Positions 26,089 through 34,397 are shown, numbered from the stretch's first letter. The stretch is DNA of 64,000 nt from Rhizobium sp. ASV20 (GCF_016429015.1 NZ_JAELTU010000016.1:1-64000); one strand, 5' to 3'. Numbers and translations: made by a program. Notes: generated by a model from the sequence alone, not told the origin.

Positions 26089-26589
26089 ATGTCTTCGTTC
26101 CGCTTCACCATCATAAATGTGCTGTTGTCCGTGCTGGTGCTGGCCGGCAACGCCGATGCCGCAACGCAGCGCCAGGTCGACAGAATGACGACGCGAGCGG
26201 CCATGAAGGCCGCTCCGATGAGCGCCGCCGAGCTTAAAAAGCTCTACTCGGGACGCTCCTGGATATGGAAGGAAGGTGCCGGTTATTTCTCTCGCCACCA
26301 GCGCCGCTTCACGGCTTGGTCGCACACCGGCGCTCGAAGGTCTTATGCAAAGGGTACCTGGTACGCAACCGATCGGGGAAGGCTCTGCATGAGTGCTGTC
26401 TGGTATAGCAAGACAAGCGCAGCACCCAATGTCTCTTGCTTCCTGCATCGCGAGAAAGCCGGGATCATCTATCAGAAACGAGCATCAGGCGGGAAATGGT
26501 ATGTTTTTCGTCATAACCCAATCAAACATGATGACGAGGTTCTGAAACTGCGGTTGGGCGATTATGTCCGCAAACATCTGCCCAATTGA
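26089..26589 (+). CDS. DUF995-family secreted protein, second copy
   Basis: A 166-residue paralogue of the protein at 24556-25095, with a signal peptide (residues 5-24, NADA-AT) and the same domain: PMSAAELKKLYSGRSWIWKEG, GTWYATDRGRLCMSAVWY, a second Cys, and GKWYVFRH. The mature part is strongly basic (many Arg/Lys), unlike the first copy. The start follows GAGGAG. It closes the polysaccharide operon. Two divergent copies flanking a glycosidase suggest distinct roles, perhaps as parts of one envelope complex, but this is not known. Confidence 0.75.
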   Translation: MSSFRFTIINVLLSVLVLAGNADAATQRQVDRMTTRAAMKAAPMSAAELKKLYSGRSWIWKEGAGYFSRHQRRFTAWSHTGARRSYAKGTWYATDRGRLCMSAVWYSKTSAAPNVSCFLHREKAGIIYQKRASGGKWYVFRHNPIKHDDEVLKLRLGDYVRKHLPN

Positions 26590-26604
26590 AGTCCAATGCC
26601 TGAT

Positions 26605-26679
26605 AGGGGCTATTGCATCGATAGCGGTGCGGCCTGCGTCTCACCTGTTCCGTCGAGCCGCCATCCGTGCAATGCCCCT
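26605..26679 (+). terminator. Possible long hairpin terminator of the polysaccharide operon
   Basis: AGGGGC-T-ATTGCA pairs with TGCAATGCCCCT across a 50-nt loop, with one bulged T. ATTCTTTTTC follows on the plus strand. The T-tract and position just after the last gene support termination; the long loop makes it uncertain. Confidence 0.35.
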
Positions 26680-26720
26680 ATTCTTTTTCGGGAATAATGC
26701 GCGATATCGTTCCGTTCATC

Positions 26721-27041
26721 TCAAAACAGACTGCGGTTGTGGCAATGTGACGTGTGTCCGAAACCGCTTGGCGTGCAAACGTATGGGGAGCCTTTGAAGT
26801 AATCTTCAGAAGAAACCGTAGTTGTCTTTGAAATCGAGTTTCCACTATAGAAGACAACATTATTCTTCTCATACTTCTTCATATACAACTGGACAGTCTT
26901 TTCCTTCGTATGAGCGCTTTCGGCAGAATTTGCACTCATAGGAGAAGATATTGCAGCTACAACCGCAAACATTGTAGATGCAACAAATCCAATCTTGCGC
27001 TTTTTATGGCAAAACTTTCGGGATTCCTGGGTAAAACCCAT
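26721..27041 (-). CDS. Small secreted protein of unknown function
   Basis: I do not recognise this 106-residue protein. It begins with a basic segment, then a hydrophobic stretch (IGFVASTMFAVVAAI) and a likely cleavage at SANSA-ES. The short mature part is rich in Lys, Ser and Tyr and ends with a Cys pair (YVCTPSGFGHTSHC) that could form a disulfide. AAGGAG lies nine bases upstream of the ATG. Its base composition is noticeably AT-richer than the neighbours, which may mean recent transfer. It sits alone, opposite in direction to the polysaccharide operon. Confidence 0.55.
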   Translation of the reverse strand: MGFTQESRKFCHKKRKIGFVASTMFAVVAAISSPMSANSAESAHTKEKTVQLYMKKYEKNNVVFYSGNSISKTTTVSSEDYFKGSPYVCTPSGFGHTSHCHNRSLF

Positions 27042-27557
27042 AAGATTAGTCTCCTTTATGACTTTACATCGTGGATTCTGGGAGAAAATATTTAAGCGAC
27101 TTCTATAAATATCTTGAAAATATTAACGAAAGCGGCATAATTTGCCCTCCAGAATACTGGCGGGGACCTGCAACAATGTTGTCTGCAGAGCTGTTAGTTT
27201 GTCGCGATATTAAAGAACTGCCTAGAGCCTTCGGCCAGGCATCCACAGACTTCTTTGCTTTATTCGCCAACTCACCCTGCAGGCCGGAATTCGCTTCTCA
27301 AGATGTGATACAGAGGCTTCCTTTCTGTCTATCCACCAGTCTCCAGGCGGTCGGTTGGACTCAAATTCGGGCTGTTTTGCGGCTTTTCGCGCATGCGAGC
27401 GATATCAGAGACCGGCATTATCCGTTCGGGACTGATGCTCGTCCGCCCCTGTCCGAACCCGGAGAACCCTCCCTGAGAGCGATCCAGTCCGGCGTTCCCT
27501 CCTTGCGAGCATCTCGCCAACCATCGACCGTGAATACTCTGTCGAAAGGCACCCGTG
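27042..27557. other. Intergenic region between small secreted protein and AraC-type regulator genes
   Basis: 516 bases. The left 100 are AT-rich and hold the promoter of the small secreted protein on the minus strand. A plus-strand reading frame covers most of the rest, but it has no ribosome site and no domain and overlaps the regulator gene, so I do not call it. The promoter of the AraC-type gene must be here. Confidence 0.5.
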
Positions 27558-28688
27558 ATGACGCGGACTAAAAACGAGTCTGCCACCGAACAATCAACTT
27601 TTGTCGAAAGACGTCGCTGGCCCCGGACGCAGCAGGCTCCATTCTATGAAGCAATCATGGACCGACAGGAGCTGGCTTCGCTGCCATTTTCCACGGCCGA
27701 TTCACCTCCAAACTATCAATTTTCGGCATGGCAAGACCATATGGCGCCGTTGGTGGATACCTATCTGCCCGAGACCGCTCGGCCGGGCGATTGCTTTTCA
27801 GCAAAGCAAACCGTCTGGAATCTCGAAGGGGTCTTGCTCATACAGCAGGAAACAGCCCCCTTCCGCTACGAGCGCTCGGCTGAGAAGGTGCGCTTCAGCG
27901 CCATAGATCATTGGCAAATTACATTCTTGCGTAGCGGAAAGACCTGGACCAGCGTCAACGGGCATGTCGTCGAAAACGAACCGGGCATGATGGAGATCCG
28001 TGCACTTGGCTGCCCCTTCTATGGCCGCACGATCAGCGCACAATCGGTCACCCTGATACTACCTTGTGATCTCTTTGCCGATCATGGCGGGCTACCGGGG
28101 TCAAGCAATAACGTCGTCATCGGTGGAGCGCGCGTCAAGCTCGTGTCGAGCTACGTATCATTTCTCGAAGCCAATCTCGGCCGATTGACGAAGGATGATT
28201 TGCATGGCGTGCGCCAACAGCTTGAGGAAATGATCTTCCACAGCGTCACACCGCTGGTGAATGGCCAAATGAACAGCGATCGCGCCTCCGAAATAGGGCT
28301 GATGGCCAGGGCCCGTCGCTTCATACAGAACAATCTCGGCTCGCCTGACCTCTCCCCCGAGGCGGTTAGTCGTGAACTGGCGATCTCGCGGACCAGGCTC
28401 TATGAACTGTTCCAGGTGTCAGGCGGCGTGCTGAACTACATACGTAGAAGACGCCTCCTGGCAGCGCGCGCCGCCCTTGCCGACATGAGCAACGGCCACA
28501 AGATCGCCGACATCGCCAGCGCGTTCGGCTTTGAATCCGCAGCCAATTTCAGCAGAGCCTTCACGCATGAATTCCGCTACAGCCCCAGTGATGTCCGCAG
28601 ACACTCAGGAGAGTGCAAAACGGAACATCTGCGATCAATGACCGAGACACCCAGCTTCGGCGACTGGCTCAACACACTTGGTCTTTGA
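27558..28688 (+). CDS. AraC-family transcriptional regulator
   Basis: A 376-residue protein. The N-terminal half looks like a cupin-type AraC ligand domain (LSFWQDH-like opening, then the barrel strands ending at about residue 170). Two helix-turn-helix motifs of the AraC family fill residues about 265-350 (SRELAISRTRLYELF and IADIASAFGFESAANFSRAF). ATG 27558 (or the adjacent GTG 27555) is chosen; an internal ATG at 27657 is possible. It lies after the polysaccharide operon. In S. meliloti the equivalent operon is controlled by the c-di-GMP-binding AraC protein CuxR; whether this is its counterpart cannot be decided by eye. Confidence 0.85.
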   Translation: MTRTKNESATEQSTFVERRRWPRTQQAPFYEAIMDRQELASLPFSTADSPPNYQFSAWQDHMAPLVDTYLPETARPGDCFSAKQTVWNLEGVLLIQQETAPFRYERSAEKVRFSAIDHWQITFLRSGKTWTSVNGHVVENEPGMMEIRALGCPFYGRTISAQSVTLILPCDLFADHGGLPGSSNNVVIGGARVKLVSSYVSFLEANLGRLTKDDLHGVRQQLEEMIFHSVTPLVNGQMNSDRASEIGLMARARRFIQNNLGSPDLSPEAVSRELAISRTRLYELFQVSGGVLNYIRRRRLLAARAALADMSNGHKIADIASAFGFESAANFSRAFTHEFRYSPSDVRRHSGECKTEHLRSMTETPSFGDWLNTLGL

Positions 28689-28789
28689 CGCCTGCCGACC
28701 GCTCCGCGCCAGACGGCAATCCACGTTGTCGCGATAAGATCCACGGATCAGGCAATATCGCAGTTGCTGCGACCCATCCGTCTCCGCAA

Positions 28790-30028
28790 TCACGGCGCGG
28801 CCTTCCGCGCCTCCATCCATCGACGGTATTGCCTGGCGCGGCATTTCGCTTTGGCTTGCGACAGAACAAGCGCCCAACCCGGCGAGACGCCGGGAGCCGT
28901 GCGGCGTTTCCGGCTGAGGCGGGTGAGTTGGTATTTGACGGCAGCCATATGTGCCGAGGCCGCAAGAGGTTTGCTTTTCCATGTGATAGGCCTCAGTTCG
29001 GGGACTGCAGGCAGGCCGCGTTGCCAATTGCGAGGCAGGTTCGGCTCAATCGCAAGCGCCGTTGCAATCCCCGCAATCGCAACACCGCTGTCGACCACAT
29101 GCTCTGCCACCTCCCGTCGTCTTATGCCGCCGGTCATCATCAACGGAATAGTCGCAACATCGAGGATATCGCGCGCAAATTCGAGGAAATAGGCTTCACG
29201 GGCTAGCGTACGCTCGTCCCGAGCCGACCCCATCATTGCCGGCGCTTCGTAGCTGCCGCCGGAAAGTTCGACCAAGTCGACATTCAGGGCGCCCAGCATC
29301 GCGACAACGGACCGCGCATCCTCAGGCGAAAAGCCGCCGCGCTGGAAATCGGCGGAGTTCAGCTTGACCGCCACAACAAAGCCGGGCGCAACCGCAGCCC
29401 GAACCGCGCGCACGATATCGAGCAGCAACCGTGCCCGGTTCTCCAGGCTCCCGCCCCACCGATCCGTGCGGCGGTTGGACAATGGCGAGAGAAATTGGCT
29501 GACAAGATATCCATGCGCGGCATGTATCTCGACCCCGGTAAAGCCGGCCCGCTCCGCCAGAAGGGCCGTCCTGACGAAACGATCCTCCACATCAGCGATG
29601 TCGGCAACCGTCATGGCACGCGGCATCGGAAACTGCCTCGACAGGGCGCCCATATCCAGGGGGATCGCCGAGGGTGCCAAGGTCTCTTGTCCGAGCGCTG
29701 CCGGCATCTGTCGTCCGGGATGATTGATCTGCATCCACATTTGCGCGCCACGGGAGCGCCCTACCGCAGCCCAGGCTTCGAAGCGGTCAAGATGCCGATC
29801 GTCTTCAAGCACGACGCCACCAGGCCCGGTCATCGCACGAGCATCGATCATAACGTTTCCGGTAACGATCAATCCGGCGCCTCCTTCGGCCCAGGCCTGA
29901 TAAAGGCGCAGCAGTTCTGCGGAAGGTGCATGGTCGTTGTCGGCCATGTTCTCCTCCATGGCCGCCTTGGCGATACGGTTTGGGACAATGGCGCCATTGG
30001 GCAGCACCAACGGTGAAAACAGGGACAT
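28790..30028 (-). CDS. Old yellow enzyme-type NADH:flavin oxidoreductase
   Basis: A 412-residue FMN-binding TIM-barrel enzyme. The N-terminus is SLFSPLVLPNGAIVPNRIAKAAM, the substrate-site pair is in GVEIHAAHGYL, and the active-site loop is FLSPLSNRRTDRWGGS. GGIRRREV binds the FMN phosphate. Such enzymes reduce activated C=C bonds or nitro groups. The start at 30028 has CGGAG upstream; the frame extends further but overlaps the regulator promoter. It is divergent from a MerR gene and preceded by a MerR-type promoter, so it is probably induced by an electrophile or similar effector sensed by that regulator. The C-terminal 60 residues, rich in Arg and Lys, extend beyond the core. Confidence 0.88.
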   Translation of the reverse strand: MSLFSPLVLPNGAIVPNRIAKAAMEENMADNDHAPSAELLRLYQAWAEGGAGLIVTGNVMIDARAMTGPGGVVLEDDRHLDRFEAWAAVGRSRGAQMWMQINHPGRQMPAALGQETLAPSAIPLDMGALSRQFPMPRAMTVADIADVEDRFVRTALLAERAGFTGVEIHAAHGYLVSQFLSPLSNRRTDRWGGSLENRARLLLDIVRAVRAAVAPGFVVAVKLNSADFQRGGFSPEDARSVVAMLGALNVDLVELSGGSYEAPAMMGSARDERTLAREAYFLEFARDILDVATIPLMMTGGIRRREVAEHVVDSGVAIAGIATALAIEPNLPRNWQRGLPAVPELRPITWKSKPLAASAHMAAVKYQLTRLSRKRRTAPGVSPGWALVLSQAKAKCRARQYRRWMEARKAAP

Positions 30029-30056
30029 GAGTGTGCTCCGAAAACTATTTGCGCAC

Positions 30057-30087
30057 ACCATAACCTTTGAGTTAACTTTAAGGTCAA
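30057..30087 (-). promoter_or_regulatory. MerR-type promoter and operator of the flavin oxidoreductase gene
   Basis: On the minus strand TTGACC (30087-30082) and TATGGT (30062-30057) are separated by 19 bp, the stretched spacing that MerR-family activators correct. The spacer carries a near-perfect dyad centred on GTTAAC (30063-30084), much like the SoxR/MerR operator. The start codon follows at 30028. The divergent merR gene starts 27 nt to the other side. Confidence 0.75.
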
Positions 30088-30110
30088 TACCCAATCTCGC
30101 GAGGACTAAC

Positions 30111-30596
30111 ATGAATATCGGCGAACTGGCGAAACGCACCGGGCTCACCACATCGCGGATCCGCTTCTATGAAAGCGCCGGCCTGCTGAAGGTTGTCGAA
30201 CGCAGACCGAATGGCTACCGCAGTTATCCGGCAGAGGCGGCCTTGATGCTTGAGTTGATCACGACGGCGCAAAGGGCGGGTTTCAGCCTTGATGAAATCC
30301 GGATGCTGCTGCCGCCGGATCTCAAGCAATGGAATCACGAGGCTCTGCTGGAGGCGCTTCAGCGTAAGGTGACGGATATCGAGGCGCTCGAAGTGAGGCT
30401 TGCGCAAACCAAGGCGCAGCTCGCTGCGCTCATCGGTGATATCAAAGCGAAACCGGGAGATATCGACTGTGTCGCCAATGCGCAAAGGGTCTTGTCGGGT
30501 GTCCTCGGCCGTGAGGTCGAGGTGCCAGTCACGACAACCCACGGCACCAGGCGCTTCGGCAAGACCAACCAGCGGCTGACGGCCAAAGACGCCTAG
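30111..30596 (+). CDS. MerR-family transcriptional regulator
   Basis: A 161-residue regulator starting MNIGELAKRTGLTTSRIRFYE, the winged helix-turn-helix of MerR proteins, followed by a long dimerisation coiled coil (about 80-120). The C-terminal tail has a single Cys (DIDCVAN) rather than the Cys sets of metal sensors, so an organic effector is more likely. GAGGAC precedes the ATG. The gene is divergent from the flavin oxidoreductase gene and the two share one operator, so it probably controls both. Confidence 0.9.
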   Translation: MNIGELAKRTGLTTSRIRFYESAGLLKVVERRPNGYRSYPAEAALMLELITTAQRAGFSLDEIRMLLPPDLKQWNHEALLEALQRKVTDIEALEVRLAQTKAQLAALIGDIKAKPGDIDCVANAQRVLSGVLGREVEVPVTTTHGTRRFGKTNQRLTAKDA

Positions 30597-30824
30597 ATGC
30601 GCGTTTGCGCACGTCTTTGGATGGTGCAACCACTCAATCTTCGCGATCCGCTTGTTTCCCTGCCCATTTCGGACGGAGAGCCGACAGGCCTCCTTCGGGA
30701 GGGCCCCCATCGCACTGTTTCAACGGTGTCATTTCACTGGCGACGCCATCATCGCTCGGAATGAGGACTGGGAAGGAGCGACGCAGTCCAAGGCACGCAA
30801 GGTACTCAAGCTTCCATTTTCGTT

Positions 30825-30844
30825 ATTGACAGCATGCTGTCAAT
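30825..30844. promoter_or_regulatory. Perfect 20-bp palindrome, likely MarR operator
   Basis: ATTGACAGCATGCTGTCAAT is a perfect palindrome 36 nt ahead of the hydrolase start. It includes a TTGACA-like -35 hexamer, so a bound repressor would block the promoter. The marR gene is the second gene of this unit, which makes it the natural ligand. Inference from position and symmetry. Confidence 0.65.
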
Positions 30845-30880
30845 TATGCTTCTTGGCGCCATGCTTTCAAGGAGTCTGTC

Positions 30881-31669
30881 ATGCATGCTAACGCTTTGAT
30901 ATCGAGAGAAAAGATCGAAGGACCGCAGGGAGAACTTGCAATTTACCGATCCGGCTCGGGCCCCCGCATCCTTTTCCTCCACGCGGATTGCGGTCGTTCC
31001 GATCAATGGCGCGAAGTCATCGATCTGATTTCCCCTGAGTTCGAAACATGCGCACTCGATTTTCGCGGGCATGGCCATTCGGCGCCGGCTGCAGACCGCG
31101 ACTACAGTTTCTCAGCGCGTGCCGAGGATGCGCTTGCAGTCGCTGACGCGCTCGAATGGGATCGCTTCCTCGTCGTCGCGCATAGCGGCGGCGGTGCCGC
31201 AGCGCTGGCTTTGGCCGGCGCTCATCCGGAGCGCGTGCGAGGGCTACTCCTTATCGATCCCGTAACGGACCCACGCGGCGTTCCTCAAGAGGTAATGGCG
31301 GCAATAGTCGCAGGCCTAAACGGCCCGGACAGCCTTGCGTTTCTCAAGCAATACTATTCAACCATCACCGGCGCAGACGAAGCAGTTCGAGCGCGAGTGC
31401 TTGCGGATGCTGAAACAACGACACCGGAAGCGCGAGCAGGCGTTGGCAAGGCAGTGGCAGAATGGCATGCCGAGGAGGCACTGGACGCTTATCGAGGGCC
31501 ACTCTTCATCGTGGGCGCCGATGCAACCGATGGCCCGAGCGCGCTCTACGCACTTCGCCCCCGCATTCAGCACATGGTAGCCCACGGCACCGGCCATTGG
31601 CTCCAGATTGAACGGCCGGCGCTGATCGCCGACCATCTCAGGGAATTGGCGAAGCGGACGGAAGCTTGA
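30881..31669 (+). CDS. Alpha/beta hydrolase
   Basis: A 262-residue single-domain alpha/beta hydrolase. An oxyanion segment FLHADCGRSDQW lies near residue 32. The nucleophile elbow AHSGGGAAALALA (Ser near residue 105) and a C-terminal HGTGHWLQIERP with the catalytic His follow; the catalytic acid is probably Asp in the DAT segment near 215. No signal peptide, so it is cytoplasmic. AAGGAG precedes the ATG. It is co-transcribed with marR (9-nt gap) behind the 20-bp palindrome. The substrate is unknown; control by MarR suggests an aromatic or lipophilic ester or peroxide-related role. Confidence 0.85.
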   Translation: MHANALISREKIEGPQGELAIYRSGSGPRILFLHADCGRSDQWREVIDLISPEFETCALDFRGHGHSAPAADRDYSFSARAEDALAVADALEWDRFLVVAHSGGGAAALALAGAHPERVRGLLLIDPVTDPRGVPQEVMAAIVAGLNGPDSLAFLKQYYSTITGADEAVRARVLADAETTTPEARAGVGKAVAEWHAEEALDAYRGPLFIVGADATDGPSALYALRPRIQHMVAHGTGHWLQIERPALIADHLRELAKRTEA

Positions 31670-31678
31670 GAGGGCGAT

Positions 31679-32131
31679 ATGCGAACACCTGAAGGCGATG
31701 CGCTTACGGAACTGGTCCTGGCGGTGTTCCGCCTCAACGGAAATTTCCTGAAAGCAGCGGAAAGTATCGCAGTCCCGGTGGGGCTGACCGCGGCCCGATG
31801 GCAGGTTATCGGCGCCGTGATCGAGGCGCCAGGCACGGTCGCGGACGTTGCTCGGAAAATGGGCTTGGCACGTCAAAGCGTGCAGCGAGTGGCCGATGTC
31901 CTCGTCGCCGACGGGATGCTGGAGTATTGCGACAATCCGGCCCACAAACGCGCGAAATTGATCCAGATCACCGAACGGGGGCGATCTGCAATCGCGCGGA
32001 TCGCTCCTCGACAGCATCGATGGGCCGATGTGACAAGCGAGGGCCTTTCGCGAGATCGTCTGCTTGACGCGCTGGAGCTGATACGCAATGTGTCCCAGCG
32101 CATTGAAGCGATGGACACAGACGAAGCTTAA
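31679..32131 (+). CDS. MarR-family transcriptional regulator
   Basis: A 150-residue winged-helix protein. The recognition region is GTVADVARKMGLARQSVQRVADVLVADGMLEY (residues about 51-82), followed by the wing HKRAKLIQITERG. It lacks the N-terminal Cys typical of the peroxide sensor OhrR, so a ligand-binding mechanism is more likely. It follows the hydrolase gene by 9 nt and probably represses the pair through the palindrome at 30825-30844. Confidence 0.88.
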   Translation: MRTPEGDALTELVLAVFRLNGNFLKAAESIAVPVGLTAARWQVIGAVIEAPGTVADVARKMGLARQSVQRVADVLVADGMLEYCDNPAHKRAKLIQITERGRSAIARIAPRQHRWADVTSEGLSRDRLLDALELIRNVSQRIEAMDTDEA

Positions 32132-32308
32132 TCCTCGAGGCGCGATCCCATGGCGCGCTTGAGTATTCGGCGGATCCTACCGGGCATTGTCCGTTGCTTC
32201 AGGCCAGCGGGCCGTTTGCCGATAATGATGATCGACTTCTCGACAACCCGCGTGCCGGCGTGAAGTCAAAAGACTATAAAATTCTGCTCGTTCCACCCTC
32301 ACTGATCA

Positions 32309-33286
32309 ATGGTTGAAATGAATTATCTGATTGAACTGACTTCCATACATGCCGCCGCAGCCCGGATAGGCGCTGAGATCATTCGCACCGCTACGATTTT
32401 GAGCCCCGGCCTGTCTGCTAAAGTCCAGCGGCCGGTCTATCTGAAACTGGAGAACAACCAGATCGGCGGCTCGTTCAAGGCACGTGGCGTCCTGAACAAG
32501 TTCGCCAGCCTCCAGGCTGAGCTATCTTCGAAGCGCTTTGTCGCGGTCAGTGGCGGCAATTTCGGGATCGCGGTCGCGCAGGCCGCCAGCAAGCTCGGCG
32601 CCGATGTTACGATCGTCATGCCAAAGTCGGCGCCTGCCTCGTCGATTGAAAGAATTCGTTCGCTTGGCGTCCCGGTCATCGTGACAGGCAATGTCAACGA
32701 CGCGTTTGCACATGCAGAAGACTTGGCAAGTCAGGGCTACGTCGTGCTCGACGACTGCGCCGACACCACGATCGCAGAAGGGCACGGCACCCTGGCGCTG
32801 GAGTTTATCGAAGACTGCCCGCAACTGACCGATGTGTTCGTTGCCGTTGGCGGCGGTGCGATGCTGGCAGGAGTTGCCACTGCGCTGAAGAAACAAAAGC
32901 CCGGACTTCGAATCTGGGGCGTCGAGACCGCCGGAGCGAATTCAATGGATCAAGCCCTTCGCGTCGGCAAGCCGGTGGAGATCGAAGTCAGCTCCATCAT
33001 CTCGACTCTCGGAGTTCCCATTGTGAGCGAGCCAATGCTTCGCCACGCGCAAGCCTATCTTGAAGAAATGGTTGTGGTCTCCGATCGGGACGCTGTCGAA
33101 GGGATGGTTTCGTTTGGAGAGGATGGCAAGCAATGGGTCGAGCTCGCTTCGGGCGCCGTTGTTGCCGCAGCCCGGAAGATTGCGCCGCACCTTCCGCCAG
33201 ACGCGATCATTGGGCTCATCGTCTGCGGAGGGAACATTTCCTTTGAAGATATGCAGAAATGGATCGCTTCCTTGCACAAGCAATGA
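32309..33286 (+). CDS. Threonine dehydratase/serine racemase-like PLP enzyme
   Basis: A 325-residue fold-type II PLP enzyme. The Schiff-base lysine is in GSFKARG near residue 55, the substrate loop is SGGNFGIAVAQAA near 85, and the Gly-rich phosphate cradle is VGGGAML near 190. It lacks the C-terminal regulatory domain of biosynthetic IlvA, so it is a catabolic dehydratase or racemase acting on serine, threonine or a hydroxy-amino acid. The active-site loop reads SGGNFG where SSGNHG/A is commoner, so the substrate may differ. The start could be 32309 or 32318; neither has a strong ribosome site. Confidence 0.8.
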   Translation: MVEMNYLIELTSIHAAAARIGAEIIRTATILSPGLSAKVQRPVYLKLENNQIGGSFKARGVLNKFASLQAELSSKRFVAVSGGNFGIAVAQAASKLGADVTIVMPKSAPASSIERIRSLGVPVIVTGNVNDAFAHAEDLASQGYVVLDDCADTTIAEGHGTLALEFIEDCPQLTDVFVAVGGGAMLAGVATALKKQKPGLRIWGVETAGANSMDQALRVGKPVEIEVSSIISTLGVPIVSEPMLRHAQAYLEEMVVVSDRDAVEGMVSFGEDGKQWVELASGAVVAAARKIAPHLPPDAIIGLIVCGGNISFEDMQKWIASLHKQ

Positions 33287-33440
33287 CCGGGCAAACTCGG
33301 CATGACGGTGAAGAGCTTCCTCAATGAAGGTCGACCCGGCAGACGAAGGACAGCGGTAGGCGAACGCTTTCGGGCGGAGGTGCGCTTGACAGGCGCGGCA
33401 CGAGGATTAAGGGGCAATATCCAGCTCTGAGGAGATCATC

Positions 33441-34397
33441 GTGAAAGCGCTCGCATCATTCTCGGCCTTCGTCGGCAAGACGTTCGCCTTATGGGTCATC
33501 CTGTTTGCCGTTCTCGGTTTCCTTCTGCCCGACGTCTTCAAGCAGGTCGCGCCCTATATCGTCATCCTGCTCGGGATCATCATGTTCGGCATGGGGCTGA
33601 CGATCTCGCTCGACGATTTCAGGGAACTGGGCAGGCGGCCAGTGGAAGTTGCCATCGGCGTTGTCGCCCATTTCGTCATCATGCCGGCCCTTGCCCTCTT
33701 GCTGACGCGCATCATTCCCATGCCGCCGGAAGTCGCGGCGGGCGTCATCCTCGTCGGCTGCTGCCCGGGGGGAACGTCGAGCAATGTCATGACCTATCTC
33801 GCCAAGGGAGATGTGGCACTTAGCGTTGCCTGCACCAGTGTCACCACGCTCGCCGCCCCGATCGTCACCCCCTTTCTTGTCTGGATGTTTGCTAGCCAGT
33901 ATCTGCCAGTCAACGCATGGGCGATGTTCGTCGGCATCCTGCAGGTCATCATCCTGCCGCTGGCGCTTGGCTTTTTCGCCCAGAAGCTGCTGCCCGGCCT
34001 CGTCCGGACCGCGACCCCGATCCTTCCTCTCGTTAGCGTCGTCGGCATCGTTCTGATCGTTGCGGCGGTCGTCGGCGTCAGCAAGGGAGCGATCGCGCAA
34101 TCCGGCCTGCTCATCTTCGCAGTCGTCGTCCTGCATAACGGCCTCGGCTATCTGCTCGGCTTTTTTGCCGCAAAGGCATTCGGCCTCAATCTCTACAAGC
34201 GCAAGGCGCTCGCGATCGAGGTCGGGATGCAAAACAGCGGGTTGGGTGCAGCCCTTGCGACGGCGTATTTTTCGCCGCTCGCGGCCGTACCCAGCGCAAT
34301 CTTCAGCGTCTGGCACAATATTTCAGGCGCCTTGATCGCCAACTACTTCTCCGGCCGCGAAGACGACAGCGAGGAAAAATCCACCGTCCTCGAATGA
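33441..34397 (+). CDS. Bile acid:sodium symporter (BASS) family transporter
   Basis: A 318-residue membrane protein with about nine to ten helices. It has BASS-family landmarks: MFGMGLTISLDDF after the first helices, VGCCPGGTSSNVMTYLAKGDVALSV in the crossover region that binds sodium, and IEVGMQNSGLGAALA in the second crossover. Bacterial members carry organic acids such as pantoate or bile acids. The GTG start at 33441 follows GAGGAG. It is 154 nt after the dehydratase gene on the same strand; a joint role in hydroxy- or keto-acid transport is possible but unproven. Confidence 0.88.
   Translation: MKALASFSAFVGKTFALWVILFAVLGFLLPDVFKQVAPYIVILLGIIMFGMGLTISLDDFRELGRRPVEVAIGVVAHFVIMPALALLLTRIIPMPPEVAAGVILVGCCPGGTSSNVMTYLAKGDVALSVACTSVTTLAAPIVTPFLVWMFASQYLPVNAWAMFVGILQVIILPLALGFFAQKLLPGLVRTATPILPLVSVVGIVLIVAAVVGVSKGAIAQSGLLIFAVVVLHNGLGYLLGFFAAKAFGLNLYKRKALAIEVGMQNSGLGAALATAYFSPLAAVPSAIFSVWHNISGALIANYFSGREDDSEEKSTVLE

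Noticed and set aside
27071..27571. Plus-strand frame of 166 codons before the AraC-type gene
   Set aside because: No ribosome site, no recognisable domain, low-complexity Ser/Pro/Arg end, and it overlaps the regulator start. Not supported.
28485..28520. DMSNG in the AraC-type protein as part of a PilZ-like c-di-GMP motif
   Set aside because: It lies in the AraC DNA-binding domain, where such a turn is normal, and does not match D/NxSxxG spacing.
33489..34316. Minus-strand frame of 275 codons, very rich in Asp and Arg
   Set aside because: Exactly antisense to the transmembrane BASS transporter; hydrophobic codons read backwards give Asp/Glu/Arg-rich frames. A shadow.
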